Assembly: GCA_052400665.1 (NCBI GenBank) | Contig: JBQTGK010000012.1 | Direction: 5' to 3' (one strand) | DNA length: 64,000 nt | From: JBQTGK01 sp052400665 | GTDB taxonomy: Bacteria > Bacteroidota > Bacteroidia > Bacteroidales > Marinifilaceae | Shown: positions 35,055 to 44,635 of the stretch, in pieces | How positions within the stretch are numbered: position 1 is the first letter of the stretch | How the letters are laid out: each line of letters opens with the position of its first letter | Notes under the pieces: generated by a model | Databases searched by the model: none | What the model was told of the DNA's origin: nothing | The model's input: the letters and a program-made list of their open reading frames with translations, nothing else | Program-made: the position numbers and the translations under genes

Positions 35055-35936
35055 CTATAATAAGTGTAAAAGTTCCTTTAGTTTTTCAGGCGAAGTGATT
35101 AATTTAAAGCGCTTAGGTATAATTACACTTTTCTGCTTTAATTGTAAACCTGTTACCAATACTTTAATATCCGAAAAAGCTTTATCTAAATTCAATAGAT
35201 ATGAATTTAGATCATCTAATTTCATTGGTGAAATAAAAGAGCTTATGATATAATTAGGTTGGTAAGTTTGCACAGCAGTAATTAGATCTTTAAAAGGTAA
35301 ATCCTGTCCTAAATATAAACTGTGAAATCCATTTTTACGAAGAATATAATTGTAAAAAAGAACTCCGGCTTCATGCAATTCTCCTTCTTTAAGATAAAGT
35401 ATAACCTTTGGTGCATTAACAAGAGCTTTTCCTGATAAGGAATTAATGGATGCGAATAATTTTTGCCGGATAAGATTAGAAATAAAATGTTCCTGTGCCG
35501 GGTTTATGGAACCAACCTGCCAGAGCACTCCTACTCTTTCGAAAAAAGGAAAAAGAACCGATGTTATTGTAGCTTCCATTCCACTCTCTAAAATGGACTT
35601 TGTTAATACAGACTCAAATAATTCCTCATTAAAATTAATCGTTGCCAAGGTTAATTTTTCGATATGAAAACCAATATTTTTATCGGATCGGGATATTTCT
35701 AAAATTTTTGCTTCCAAATCTAAACTACTGAGTTTAGCCAGTTGAGATATTTTAATGCCTGTTGAATTTAGCATCGATATATTTAACAGTTTTCGCAAAT
35801 CATTATCGGAATACAACCTAATATTTGTTTCGGTTCTTTCGGGATGAATTACACCATACCTTCTCTCCCATATTCTGATAGTATGAGCCTTTACACCTGT
35901 AATTTTTTCGAGGTCTTTTATGGAATATTTGCTCAT
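35055..35936 (-). CDS. CarH/LitR-like MerR regulator with cobalamin-binding domain
   Basis: A 293-residue repressor-type protein. Residues 1-70 are a MerR winged helix (IRIWERRYGVIHPERTETNIRLYSDNDL). Residues about 90-165 are the B12-binding four-helix cap with the signature W-x9-EH (Trp139, Glu149, His150), and about 170-293 the Rossmann part with ELHEAG, where His188 is the lower cobalt ligand. Adenosylcobalamin binding is therefore likely. In Thermus CarH the residue after the tryptophan is His132, which forms the light-state bis-His adduct; here it is Gln140. The start codon leads to MSKYSIKDLE. The downstream sigma factor gene is a likely target. Confidence 0.87.
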   Translation of the reverse strand: MSKYSIKDLEKITGVKAHTIRIWERRYGVIHPERTETNIRLYSDNDLRKLLNISMLNSTGIKISQLAKLSSLDLEAKILEISRSDKNIGFHIEKLTLATINFNEELFESVLTKSILESGMEATITSVLFPFFERVGVLWQVGSINPAQEHFISNLIRQKLFASINSLSGKALVNAPKVILYLKEGELHEAGVLFYNYILRKNGFHSLYLGQDLPFKDLITAVQTYQPNYIISSFISPMKLDDLNSYLLNLDKAFSDIKVLVTGLQLKQKSVIIPKRFKLITSPEKLKELLHLL

Positions 35937-36006
35937 ATCAAAATTGATTAGTGTGGGAAATATATGTTAACTTAGGTTTAACTATTGCTAAATCTAAACA
36001 AAAAAA

Positions 36007-36037
36007 ATAAAACCTGCATTCTGGCAGCAGGTTTTAT
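36007..36037 (-). terminator. Terminator of the fasciclin gene
   Basis: ATAAAACCTGC and GCAGGTTTTAT form an 11-base stem around a nine-base loop, with a T run on the minus strand. Confidence 0.8.
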
Positions 36038-36054
36038 TGCACTATAATTATTGA

Positions 36055-37839
36055 TTATTCAGGTAATAATACCTTATCGATTACATGAATAACACCGTTT
36101 GTACCCTGAACATCAGTAGCTACTACGTTTGTGTTGGTATTAATAACTACACCTGAACTTGTATCTATATTAAGATCATTAGTTTCGTTCAGAGTTGGAA
36201 CCATGCCAGTTGTTACATCTTCGGCTCTAACATTTCCTGATACTACATGATATAGTAAGATTGGGCTTAATGTTTCAGCACTTAAGTCTTCGATTCCATT
36301 AACACCAAGTTCTACAAATAAAGCTTCAAAAGCAGCATCAGTTGGAGCAAAAATTGTAAATGGTCCATCATCACTTAAAGCCCCTGCTAAATCGGCTTTA
36401 ACTACTGCTGCAACAAGGTGCTCAAAACTAGCATTTGCTATTGCAATTTCCACAACATTAGGAGGTAAAAGAACTTTATCAACAATGTGAATAACTCCAT
36501 TAAAAGCCTCAATATCAGCAGTGGTTACCATTGTTTCTTTGTTCAAGTAAACACCATCTTCATTATTTAAATAAAGGGTTACAGGATCCATATCAGGACT
36601 ATTGGTTGCTAAAGTTTCTACGTAACCAGTATTAATATCAGCAGCCATAACTTTTGAAGCCAGCACATGATATAGTAAAATTTGAGTAAGATCTTCGGCT
36701 GAAACATCATCTATTCCCGAAATTCCCAAATCTGTAAATAAATCCTGAAAGGCCTGATTCGTTGGTGCAAACACAGTAAACATTCCTTCTCCATCAAGAG
36801 TTTCAACTAGCTCGGCTTTATCTAAAGCAGCAACAAGACTTGTGAAATCGCTATTCGCTGATGCAATATCTGCAATAGATTGTTGCTCTTCCTCTGCATT
36901 AGGAATTAATACTTTATCTATAACATGAACAACACCGTTTGTACCCTGAACATCAGTAGCTATAACATTAGTTGATCCGTTTAAAACAACACCACTTTCT
37001 GCATCAATTTCAATATCAGCTTCAGTATTTAATGTTGGAACGCTTCCTGTACTTACGTCGGCAGCACGCACATTACCCGAAACAACATGGTAGGTAAGAA
37101 TTGGCACTAGATCTTCAGCTGTTAAATCATCGATTCCAGAAATTCCCAATTCGTCGAATAAACTTTCGAAAGCTGCATCTGTTGGTGCAAAAATTGTAAA
37201 TGGTCCTTCTGCTTTAAGAGCACTTGCTAAATCTGCTTTTAAAACAGCATCAACAAGGTGAGTAAATGAAGCGTTGGCAATAGCTATATCAACAACATCT
37301 GGCGGAAGTAATACATTATCAATAATATGAATTACGCCATTACTTGCCATAACATCAGCTGAGGTAACATTAGTACTCGAATTAAGCTGCACACCATTAT
37401 CTAGACTAACTAAAAGGTTAATTGGAAAATCTCCAGGAGTAAAAGTGCTAAGCGTCTCCACATAGCCATCGGTAAGTGTATTAGATTTTGCCTCTACACC
37501 TAAAACGTGGTATAAAAGAATTGGAGTAAGAGCTTCAGCACTCAAGTCATCTAAACCTGAAACTCCAAGATCTGTGAATAATTGCTGGAAAGCTGCATTC
37601 GTAGGACCGAAAACTGTAAATGGTCCATTTCCATTAAGTGCTCCTACTAAATCGGCCTTTGTTAAAGCAGCAGCAAGAATTGAAAAATCACTATTACCAA
37701 CAACAATATCTACGATATTTTCTTCCATAGGCATTGGCTGTGGTAAATCATCATCATCATCTTCACATGAAAAGCTAATTGTCGATGCGACTAAAAGGAG
37801 TATAAGTCCCAAACTAAATTTGTAATTCCTGAATTTCAT
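36055..37839 (-). CDS. Surface lipoprotein with four fasciclin (FAS1) domains
   Basis: A 594-residue lipoprotein. The signal ends at lipobox Cys25 (SFSC), followed directly by five acidic residues, which resembles the surface-export signal of Bacteroidota lipoproteins. Four FAS1 domains lie at about 40-180, 181-315, 320-460 and 462-594, each with the FTVFAPTNAAF-type and VLIIDKVLLPP-type blocks. Domains 2 and 4 are especially alike (IAIANASF, GPFTIFAPTDAAFE), and domains 1 and 3 resemble each other, so an ancestral pair was duplicated. FAS1 domains mediate cell adhesion; surface attachment or matrix binding is likely. It stands alone. Confidence 0.9.
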   Translation of the reverse strand: MKFRNYKFSLGLILLLVASTISFSCEDDDDDLPQPMPMEENIVDIVVGNSDFSILAAALTKADLVGALNGNGPFTVFGPTNAAFQQLFTDLGVSGLDDLSAEALTPILLYHVLGVEAKSNTLTDGYVETLSTFTPGDFPINLLVSLDNGVQLNSSTNVTSADVMASNGVIHIIDNVLLPPDVVDIAIANASFTHLVDAVLKADLASALKAEGPFTIFAPTDAAFESLFDELGISGIDDLTAEDLVPILTYHVVSGNVRAADVSTGSVPTLNTEADIEIDAESGVVLNGSTNVIATDVQGTNGVVHVIDKVLIPNAEEEQQSIADIASANSDFTSLVAALDKAELVETLDGEGMFTVFAPTNQAFQDLFTDLGISGIDDVSAEDLTQILLYHVLASKVMAADINTGYVETLATNSPDMDPVTLYLNNEDGVYLNKETMVTTADIEAFNGVIHIVDKVLLPPNVVEIAIANASFEHLVAAVVKADLAGALSDDGPFTIFAPTDAAFEALFVELGVNGIEDLSAETLSPILLYHVVSGNVRAEDVTTGMVPTLNETNDLNIDTSSGVVINTNTNVVATDVQGTNGVIHVIDKVLLPE

Positions 37840-37964
37840 ATCTTTATATTTTATGGTTCAAACAGGAAACAAACTTCAATGATTTTTGTTCATGAAAAAT
37901 GGAAAAAAGTTAGACAAAATGTAATATAAAATTCTGCATCTCAATGTTTATAGTACTTGTATGC

Positions 37965-39263
37965 CTAGATTTTTTTTATAATAATTTTTGGATTATAATT
38001 TAATTTTCCTTCGGTTTTGGCTACAATTGTTGATACTGTAGCATCACCTGTAACATTAACAACCGTTCGTAGCATATCCAATGGTCTGTCAATACCTAAT
38101 ATTAGAGCAAGCCCTTCGATTGGAATACCTACAGATGTTAGTACAATAATAAGCATAACGATACTTCCACCCGGAACTCCAGGAGTTCCTATGGAAGCTA
38201 GTGTTGCTGTTACAACAATTATTAGCTGATCGTATATATCTAAATTAACACCAAAAACCTGAGCAATAAAAACTGCTGCAATTGCCTGATAACAACTTGT
38301 ACCATCCATATTAATAGTTACACCTACTGGTAAAACAAAGCTGGCCACTTCGTTGGAAACCCCCATTTTATTTTCGACACATTCCATTGTAACAGGAAGT
38401 GTTGCTGCACTAGAGCTGGTTGAAAATGCCAAAAGCTGAGCTGGGGAAATAGCTTTATAAAAATCAGTGTATTTTATGGGAGTAAAAATTTTCAACAACA
38501 AAGGATATATCAGGAAAATCATTATTAGCAATCCACCAACAACTGTAATGGCATAATATCCCAAGGCTGTAAATAAATCAATATCACCAGAAAAATCGAC
38601 AATTAGTCCTGCAATTAATGCAAACACACCGTAGGGTGCAAATAGCATAATAAGATCTATTATTTTAAGAATAATAGCATCGATACCATTAAAAAATTCT
38701 CTTACAACTTTTACTTTTTTATCTTCAAGTATCACCATTGCAATACCAAACAAGATTGCAAAAAATATTACCTGCAACATTTTGGAATTGTCGGTTGCAG
38801 CTTTAAAGAAATTGTCTGGAACAATATCAACTATAAATTGCAATGGAGATTCCTCTTTTAAGCTTTCGGCCTGATCCTTTTTGACAATAACTGCAGATCC
38901 AAACCGCTCTTGAAGTTCAGTTTTTTTGTGATCGGGAAAAGTATTACCAGGCTCAAAATTATTTACCAGTAACAAACCAAAACTTACTGCAATAATTGTA
39001 GATATTACATATAATGATATGGTTTTTAGACCTATTCTAGAAAGCTTAGATATATTTGAAAGACTAGATATTCCTTTAACCAGAGATACAAAAATTAATG
39101 GCATTGCAATTAATTTTAATAAATTCAGAAAAACGCTACCCCATGGTTTAATCCAATCGTTGGTAAATTTTGTAAAATTAAAATAAACAGCCAACATTCC
39201 AGCTATAATTCCTAATCCCATTCCAATCAGAATTTTCACATAAAGAGGTAATCGCTTCCACAT
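37965..39263 (-). CDS. Dicarboxylate/amino acid:cation symporter (DAACS family)
   Basis: A 432-residue inner-membrane transporter of the GltP/DctA type. It has about eight transmembrane helices and two re-entrant loops. The first loop carries the serine-rich STSSSAATLPVTM, and the other conserved motif is VTINMDGTSCYQA on helix 7; a later SIGTPGVPGGSIVML is loop 2. It should import glutamate, aspartate or C4-dicarboxylates with Na+ or H+. Exact substrate is not deducible. A long hydrophilic stretch (about 115-150) after helix 3 is usual for this family. Confidence 0.92.
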   Translation of the reverse strand: MWKRLPLYVKILIGMGLGIIAGMLAVYFNFTKFTNDWIKPWGSVFLNLLKLIAMPLIFVSLVKGISSLSNISKLSRIGLKTISLYVISTIIAVSFGLLLVNNFEPGNTFPDHKKTELQERFGSAVIVKKDQAESLKEESPLQFIVDIVPDNFFKAATDNSKMLQVIFFAILFGIAMVILEDKKVKVVREFFNGIDAIILKIIDLIMLFAPYGVFALIAGLIVDFSGDIDLFTALGYYAITVVGGLLIMIFLIYPLLLKIFTPIKYTDFYKAISPAQLLAFSTSSSAATLPVTMECVENKMGVSNEVASFVLPVGVTINMDGTSCYQAIAAVFIAQVFGVNLDIYDQLIIVVTATLASIGTPGVPGGSIVMLIIVLTSVGIPIEGLALILGIDRPLDMLRTVVNVTGDATVSTIVAKTEGKLNYNPKIIIKKI

Positions 39264-39317
39264 AATCTTCAGTTTTTATAGATTTTTTAAAGATAGTTTT
39301 TAAGGAATAAATAAACA

Positions 39318-39346
39318 AAACCCGAAAGCCAATGACTTTCGGGTTT
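39318..39346 (-). terminator. Terminator of slyD
   Basis: AAACCCGAAAG pairs with CTTTCGGGTTT around a seven-base loop, 22 bases past the slyD stop. Confidence 0.8.
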
Positions 39347-39368
39347 AAAATATTTTATAGAAATAAAA

Positions 39369-39908
39369 TTAGCAAGAGCAACTTCCACAACTTCCGCTAT
39401 CGCAACTTCCACTATCACAACCTCCTTGTGGTGCATAAGCAGCTTTCATTTCTTCTTCTGTAGCTTCTCTAACTTCAATAACTTCTCCTTTAAAGAATAA
39501 GTCATCTCCTGCTAATGGGTGATTAAAATCCATTTTTACAGTCTCATCAGCAATTTCTAAAACAATACCGTTCATTCTACGTCCGGCACTATCTTGCATA
39601 GGAACAACGTTACCTTCTTTAATTACCTCTGTATCAAACTCACCATTAACTTCAAAAATATTCTTAGGCAATTCGATTACTGCTTGTTCTGAAGCCTCAC
39701 CGTAAGCTTCTGCTGTTTCTAATTTAAAATCAAAAGCATCACCTACTTTTAATCCCATAAGATTAGCTTCAAATTTCTCCAACATTTGACCAGCACCACA
39801 TAAAAATGTTAGTGGAGTTTCAGTTGCAGCTTTCTCAATAATTTCACCCGTAGGATCTGTTTTCAATTCATAAATAACTGAAACTACCTTATCTTTTGAA
39901 ATAGTCAT
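39369..39908 (-). CDS. slyD: SlyD-type FKBP peptidyl-prolyl isomerase
   Basis: A 179-residue cytoplasmic prolyl isomerase and chaperone. The FKBP core includes GAGQMLEKFEANLMGLKVGDAFDF and AYGEASEQAV, interrupted by the inserted-in-flap domain, and NHPLAGDDLFFKGEVIEV closes the core. The C-terminus carries five cysteines in Gly/Ser/Asp spacing (GGCDSGSCDSGSCGSCSC), the metal-binding tail seen in SlyD, here poor in histidine. It may assist nickel or other metal handling; no hydrogenase gene lies nearby. Confidence 0.9.
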   Translation of the reverse strand: MTISKDKVVSVIYELKTDPTGEIIEKAATETPLTFLCGAGQMLEKFEANLMGLKVGDAFDFKLETAEAYGEASEQAVIELPKNIFEVNGEFDTEVIKEGNVVPMQDSAGRRMNGIVLEIADETVKMDFNHPLAGDDLFFKGEVIEVREATEEEMKAAYAPQGGCDSGSCDSGSCGSCSC

Positions 39909-40031
39909 AATATTCTATTTTTTAGTATTAATTTTTCTTTCAATTCATTATTGGATACAAAGAAAATACATTTATTTCTTTATACAAATAAAAACAGAGT
40001 TCTTAGTCTAAAATTAACAAGAATTAAAGTT

Positions 40032-40517
40032 TTACTTGTAATACTCAGGATTAAGAGCATCAGGGCGCCAATTATAAAGAAAAGATTTAACCTTTCTTGA
40101 ATCATAAGCTTTATCTTTCTCAAGATTCCCAGTATTCTGAGTATGTAATCTTTCACCTTTAGAATTAAGAACGACCATTACCGGAAAACCAAATCGCTGT
40201 GGGTATCCTAAAGATTTAAGTACTTCTTTATTTTTATTTTCTTTACTATAATTTACTTCTAAAAACACATAATTTTTCTTTAATAATTGGTTCACATCTG
40301 GATCTGTTTCTAGAAATTTATGCATTTTTATACACCAAGGGCACCAGTTTCCACCAACTTGAATTAAAACATGTTTCCCTCCTTTTTTAGCCTTTTTAAC
40401 AGCATTTTCGATATCCTTTTTTGCATCGGCGCCAGGATTATAGATCTTTTGAGCATTGGAACTTAAACAAAGCATTAAAGCTATACTAATAAAGCTTATT
40501 GTTCTTAATATTTTCAT
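40032..40517 (-). CDS. Exported thioredoxin-like protein
   Basis: A 161-residue protein with a signal peptide (cleavage near SSNAQ) and a thioredoxin fold. The active site is CPWC at Cys59-Cys62 (GGNWCPWCIKMH), and the cis-proline region is FGFPVMVVLNSKG. It should be a periplasmic thiol-disulfide reductase or a folding helper. It is transcribed alone. A possible role in cytochrome c maturation or disulfide reduction is inference. Confidence 0.85.
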   Translation of the reverse strand: MKILRTISFISIALMLCLSSNAQKIYNPGADAKKDIENAVKKAKKGGKHVLIQVGGNWCPWCIKMHKFLETDPDVNQLLKKNYVFLEVNYSKENKNKEVLKSLGYPQRFGFPVMVVLNSKGERLHTQNTGNLEKDKAYDSRKVKSFLYNWRPDALNPEYYK

Positions 40518-41407
40518 ATGTTTTAATTTAATTATCGGTTAATTTCAATTTGAAGTTAATAGATTCAAATTTGAGTTTTTTAAAAATTGAAACAAATAAA
40601 AAGAAATATTACCAATTAATGGATTACGGATTTACTTTTAACGAACTAATAACATTTTTTGTATTTATTAAATTGACATGTTTTAAAAATATTAGTAATT
40701 ACATGTGTTTAACTGAATAAATTTTAGTTTTACAAACAATTTTTATTTGAAAGAAAAATTATCGAAATCTATAATTCAGGAAGAAAAACAATAAAATTAT
40801 ACTATCATTAATCCATAAATTAATTAAGAGTAAGTTGCAATAAATATGATAAAATATTAATATAAAGTGAGGCGTATACTAGGATTGCTAAGGTAAAGTG
40901 GCTATTTGTTGCGAATGTGATATTTTTAAATAAAACATTGACATATTCGTAGATAGAATAACACCACAATATATTTTATTTTCAAATAGATTTGCAACTC
41001 CTAAGTTTAAGTAGAATATTTCTAGTATGTATTCGAAATATTTTATATATCATACAATAATTACGAAAATTCAAAGAATTTGCACCTTTGATATACCCTA
41101 TATTTATTGAGGTTAACTCGAATTATAAAGAAAGTATCATGATATTAAAAAGTATTCTAACAGAACAATTAATATCTATATTCAGCATTGAAAATGCACC
41201 AAATATGAGAATATTAAATGTTATTGGTGTTCTTGTAGTAAAAGAAGCCATGAATGTAAATCGATAAATAAAAGAGAATTACCGATAATGACATGTGAAT
41301 GCTATTTTTCAAATATTATAATCCTTTAAATTCGAACGACATAAATTATAAAAGTATGTTTTTTATACATAAATATCTATTAAAAGCTGCCTAAAGATGA
41401 TATTTTA
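40518..41407. other. Long intergenic region upstream of bioF
   Basis: About 0.9 kb, very A+T-rich. The only notable coding frame is 41139-41267 on the plus strand: 42 residues beginning MILKSILTEQ, with many Ile, Leu and Val. A sequence CACCTTTG, one base off the TAnnTTTG box, lies about 40-50 bases before it. No family, RNA or repeat was recognised. With the gap after bioF it makes this the least gene-dense part of the window. Confidence 0.5.
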
Positions 41408-42532
41408 ATGATGAATGATTATTTAAATAAATACAAGGAAGAACTAGACAAATTAAATGAGGCAGGTAATTTAAGAAGCCTAAAAAAGATCTCTCCAAAC
41501 GACATAAAAGTAAATTTATCGTCGAATGATTATCTTGGAGTGAGTAAAAAAAACATCCCACGACCTAAAGGTAATTCGTTTGGATCTGGTTCTTCACGCT
41601 TATTAACTGGTAACTTTAAGGAGTACGATTTACTGGAAAATGAATTGGAAAATCTTTATGGCAGAGCTTCATTATTTTTTAATTCAGGTTATCATGCCAA
41701 TATCGGTATTTTATCTGCTTTGGCCTCAAAGGGAGATTTAGTATTATGTGATAAACTAAATCACGCAAGTATTATTGATGGCATACGCCTTTCCAGTGCC
41801 GATTACATAAGATTTAAACACAAAGATTGTAATAGCTTAAAACAAATACTTACTGAGAAAAGAGATAAGTACGATCGTGTTTTTATTGTTAGCGAATCTA
41901 TTTTTAGTATGGATGGTGATGAACCTAATATTAATGAATTAATTGAAATTAAAAAGAAATTTAACTGCTTTTTATACATTGATGAAGCTCACGCCTTAGG
42001 AGTAAGAGGAGAAAAGGGCCTCGGTTTAGCTGAAGAAAAAAACTGCATACAGGAAGTAGATCTACTAATCGGAACTTTCGGAAAAGCAATGAATTCGATA
42101 GGTGCATTTATAATATGCGATTCGATAATAAAGGATTACCTGATAAATAAAATGAGATCCCTTATTTTTACAACCGCATTACCCCCAATTGTTATTAGTT
42201 GGAATTATATTATGCTACGAACCATTGTTAAAATGAAAATGGAACGTGAACATTTAATTACATTATCGAATAAATTACGAAAAAAGTTAATCGAACTTGA
42301 CATAAAAACGAATGGAAATTCAAATATAATTTCAATACTAATTGGTGATAGTCAAAAATGTGTAAATTTAGCTGAATATCTTCATCAAAAGGGATATTTA
42401 ACTTTCCCTATACGGCCTCCAGCTGTACCTAAAGGTTCGGCCAGATTAAGATTATCGGTTTGTGCTCAAATGGATTGGGAAGATGTAAAAGATTTACCTC
42501 TACTGATTAAAAATTATTGCAATGAGAACTAA
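41408..42532 (+). CDS. bioF: 8-amino-7-oxononanoate synthase (bioF-like PLP enzyme)
   Basis: Alpha-oxoamine synthase that condenses pimeloyl-thioester and alanine in biotin synthesis. The 374-residue protein has NLSSNDYLGVS, GSGSSRLLTG, FFNSGYHAN, VSESIFSMDGD, LYIDEAHALGV and the PLP lysine Lys226 in GTFGKAMNS. It could also be a related enzyme (Kbl or a serine palmitoyltransferase-like type), but the short length and RPPAVPKGSARLRLS ending favour BioF. No other biotin gene is near; it is flanked by long non-coding or degraded stretches, so it may be isolated or acquired. Confidence 0.85.
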   Translation: MMNDYLNKYKEELDKLNEAGNLRSLKKISPNDIKVNLSSNDYLGVSKKNIPRPKGNSFGSGSSRLLTGNFKEYDLLENELENLYGRASLFFNSGYHANIGILSALASKGDLVLCDKLNHASIIDGIRLSSADYIRFKHKDCNSLKQILTEKRDKYDRVFIVSESIFSMDGDEPNINELIEIKKKFNCFLYIDEAHALGVRGEKGLGLAEEKNCIQEVDLLIGTFGKAMNSIGAFIICDSIIKDYLINKMRSLIFTTALPPIVISWNYIMLRTIVKMKMEREHLITLSNKLRKKLIELDIKTNGNSNIISILIGDSQKCVNLAEYLHQKGYLTFPIRPPAVPKGSARLRLSVCAQMDWEDVKDLPLLIKNYCNEN

Positions 42533-43971
42533 ATGGATTCTTTTTATGAATAGTTGAGCCTGCGACGAAAAGTCTTTAATCTTCTTAAAATCTAACTCTT
42601 ACGACTAACTCAAAGTGAATTCCAGAATTGGTTTTTCAAGAGATTTTAGATAATTTAAATAAAGAAAATATTGAGAAATTTTAGTAGAAAATGAGTGGTG
42701 GAAATAATGATTTTATACAAAATCAAAAAAAAATATGCTACAAAGAGAATTATTCGAACAAAAAGAAGACCTTAAGATATTACAGAAAACAATCAAAACT
42801 GGCAATATCGACTAGAACATATTCAATCTTGCATTAATTGGTAGTTACGATTTTATTTTCAAGCAAATAATCATAAAAATGCATTGAATAATTCGCTTAA
42901 GATAATTGAAAGAAATGTTCCCTATCTTTGTTTTGATTAATGGGAATCGTGGGATGAAATCATAGAGGATCTCGTACATGAAATATAAAGAATATATCAA
43001 ATTTATTGCTGTTAAAATTTTAAAGTAAATCTAATTCTACACTTTAAATAGCACTTCTTAATTACATAAATCATTGCATTTTATAGAATGTATTTTTTTA
43101 TGACACTTAAAGCTTAATTTTCTTTATAGATCTAACTAGTCTGAAATAATTAATGTTAGATTTTAATAGTGCAATAAACCGAATTCTATTGCTTGTCTAT
43201 TAATTTGAAAATATCAATATTAAAAGAAACATGATAATGTTTTATCAGAAAGAGTTAAAATGATACTCAAATCGACTACCTGAAATTTTAGATAAAAAAT
43301 CACACCTAGTAATTTTCAATTCTTGTTCTTGAACGAGAAAACATTGCTCTTGCATTTATGAATTACAAAATTTTAATGAATCGTAATATTTCGCTATGTG
43401 GATTAATTCTTACTTTTCTTAAAATATTAAATGTATTTATTTTAAGAAGAGTCAAAAAGTATTTTGAATCTCTATTGAAATAATTTTAATTTCTTCTTTC
43501 CTATTTTAAAAATTTCTGTATTTAAAAAAACTCCTTATATAATTCTAATTTCGGAAAACTATTCACTTAGTTGATATTATAAATATTTCTCTATCAGACT
43601 TAGTTAAAGTTTACATTTTATCTGCATCTAAAATCAAAATCCCTGCTATATTCCTTATTAATGTACACACTATTAATAAATATTAAATTGTCAGCAAGTT
43701 TAACACCTTCAAAAAAGCACTTAAAAGATTTATAATCAATAGTTAAACTAAAAAACTAGTAGGTATTTAAATACGATCATTATAGATCTTTTACTTCGGT
43801 TTTTGTAAAATTTATTAAAATTTTATATGCTCGTTTAAAAATAAGATAATAAGATCCCTTACTACTTGTTGTTCTCGTAAATTTTATTTTGTTTTGCAAT
43901 TAATTATTTGAAATGATTCCATATAATGTTATTTATATCGATATTATTTCCAAGTAAAATTTAATACAATT
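42533..43971. other. Long gene-free stretch with decayed coding fragments
   Basis: About 1.4 kb without an intact gene. Fragments with coding-like composition are visible: a broken plus-strand frame at 42735-42988, an open plus-strand frame of 41 residues at 43358-43483 starting MNYKILMNRN, and a minus-strand frame at 43618-43755 including TIDYKSFKCFFEGVKLADN. They suggest one or more dead genes, but none could be named. No terminator was seen after bioF. Confidence 0.45.
42735..42988 (+). pseudogene. Decayed gene of unknown function
   Basis: A frame from about 42779 reads ITENNQNWQYRLEHIQSCINW, stop, LRFYFQANNHKNALNNSLKI..., stop, WESWDEIIEDLVHEI, stop. The stops are TAG at 42842, TAA at 42938 and TAA at 42986. 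The reading looks like protein rather than chance, with typical charged and aromatic patterns, and a frameshift at about 42775 would join it to an upstream ATG frame starting MLQRELFEQKEDL. I read it as a former gene; no family match could be given. Confidence 0.45.
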
Positions 43972-44616
43972 ATGAGATCACATAAAATTATCGAAATACG
44001 AAATTTAAATCCATCTACTTATGTTATTCAGATGGAAAAAAATAATTTCACATTTAAAACCGGTCAGTATATTACTTTAGGATTTTCCGGTAGTATAGAT
44101 CGAAGAGAGTATTCAATTTATAGTTCGGAAAAGGATAAATATCTTGAAGTTTTAATAAAAGAAATTGATGAAGGATTAGTTTCTAAAAAATTAAGAAAAT
44201 GTAAACCAGGAGATTTTTTAGATGTTGATGGCCCTTTTGGACATTTCTCCTTGCGAGAAAATGAGTTAGAAACTAAAAAATTCTTATTTATTGCAACAGG
44301 AACTGGGATATCACCAATTCATAGTTTTGTTGCAACACATCCAAATTTGAATTATACCTTAATTCATGGTGTTAGACAAGAAAATGAAGCCTATGAACGT
44401 GATACATATAAAAATGGAAATTATGTATTATGCACATCCCGAGAAAATACTGGTAATTTTCATGGACGAGTTACTGAATATCTAAAATTAAACCCCGTTT
44501 CTTCGGATACAATTTGCTATTTGTGCGGCAATTGCCACATGATTTACGAAGCCTATGATATTCTTGAAAAACAAGGAATTACATTAGGGCCAATACATAC
44601 CGAAGTTTACTTTTAA
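43972..44616 (+). CDS. Ferredoxin-NADP reductase-like flavoprotein
   Basis: A 214-residue FAD- and NAD(P)-binding oxidoreductase. Arg45-Glu46-Tyr47-Ser48 in RREYSIYSS is the FAD-binding RxYS motif, the NADP domain has FIATGTGISPIHSF, and the C-terminus LCGNCHMIYEAYDIL closes the NADP site. It is short, lacking extra domains, and resembles the flavodoxin/ferredoxin reductase type. It precedes miaB by 19 bases on the same strand, so it could supply electrons, through a flavodoxin or ferredoxin, to the two radical SAM enzymes downstream. That link is inference. Confidence 0.85.
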   Translation: MRSHKIIEIRNLNPSTYVIQMEKNNFTFKTGQYITLGFSGSIDRREYSIYSSEKDKYLEVLIKEIDEGLVSKKLRKCKPGDFLDVDGPFGHFSLRENELETKKFLFIATGTGISPIHSFVATHPNLNYTLIHGVRQENEAYERDTYKNGNYVLCTSRENTGNFHGRVTEYLKLNPVSSDTICYLCGNCHMIYEAYDILEKQGITLGPIHTEVYF

Positions 44617-44635
44617 AAATTATAATTGTTTTAAT

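Noticed and set aside
41139..41267. The Ile/Leu/Val-rich 42-codon frame as a leader peptide for bioF
   Set aside because: It ends about 140 bases before bioF, has no run of any codon and no link between those amino acids and biotin synthesis.
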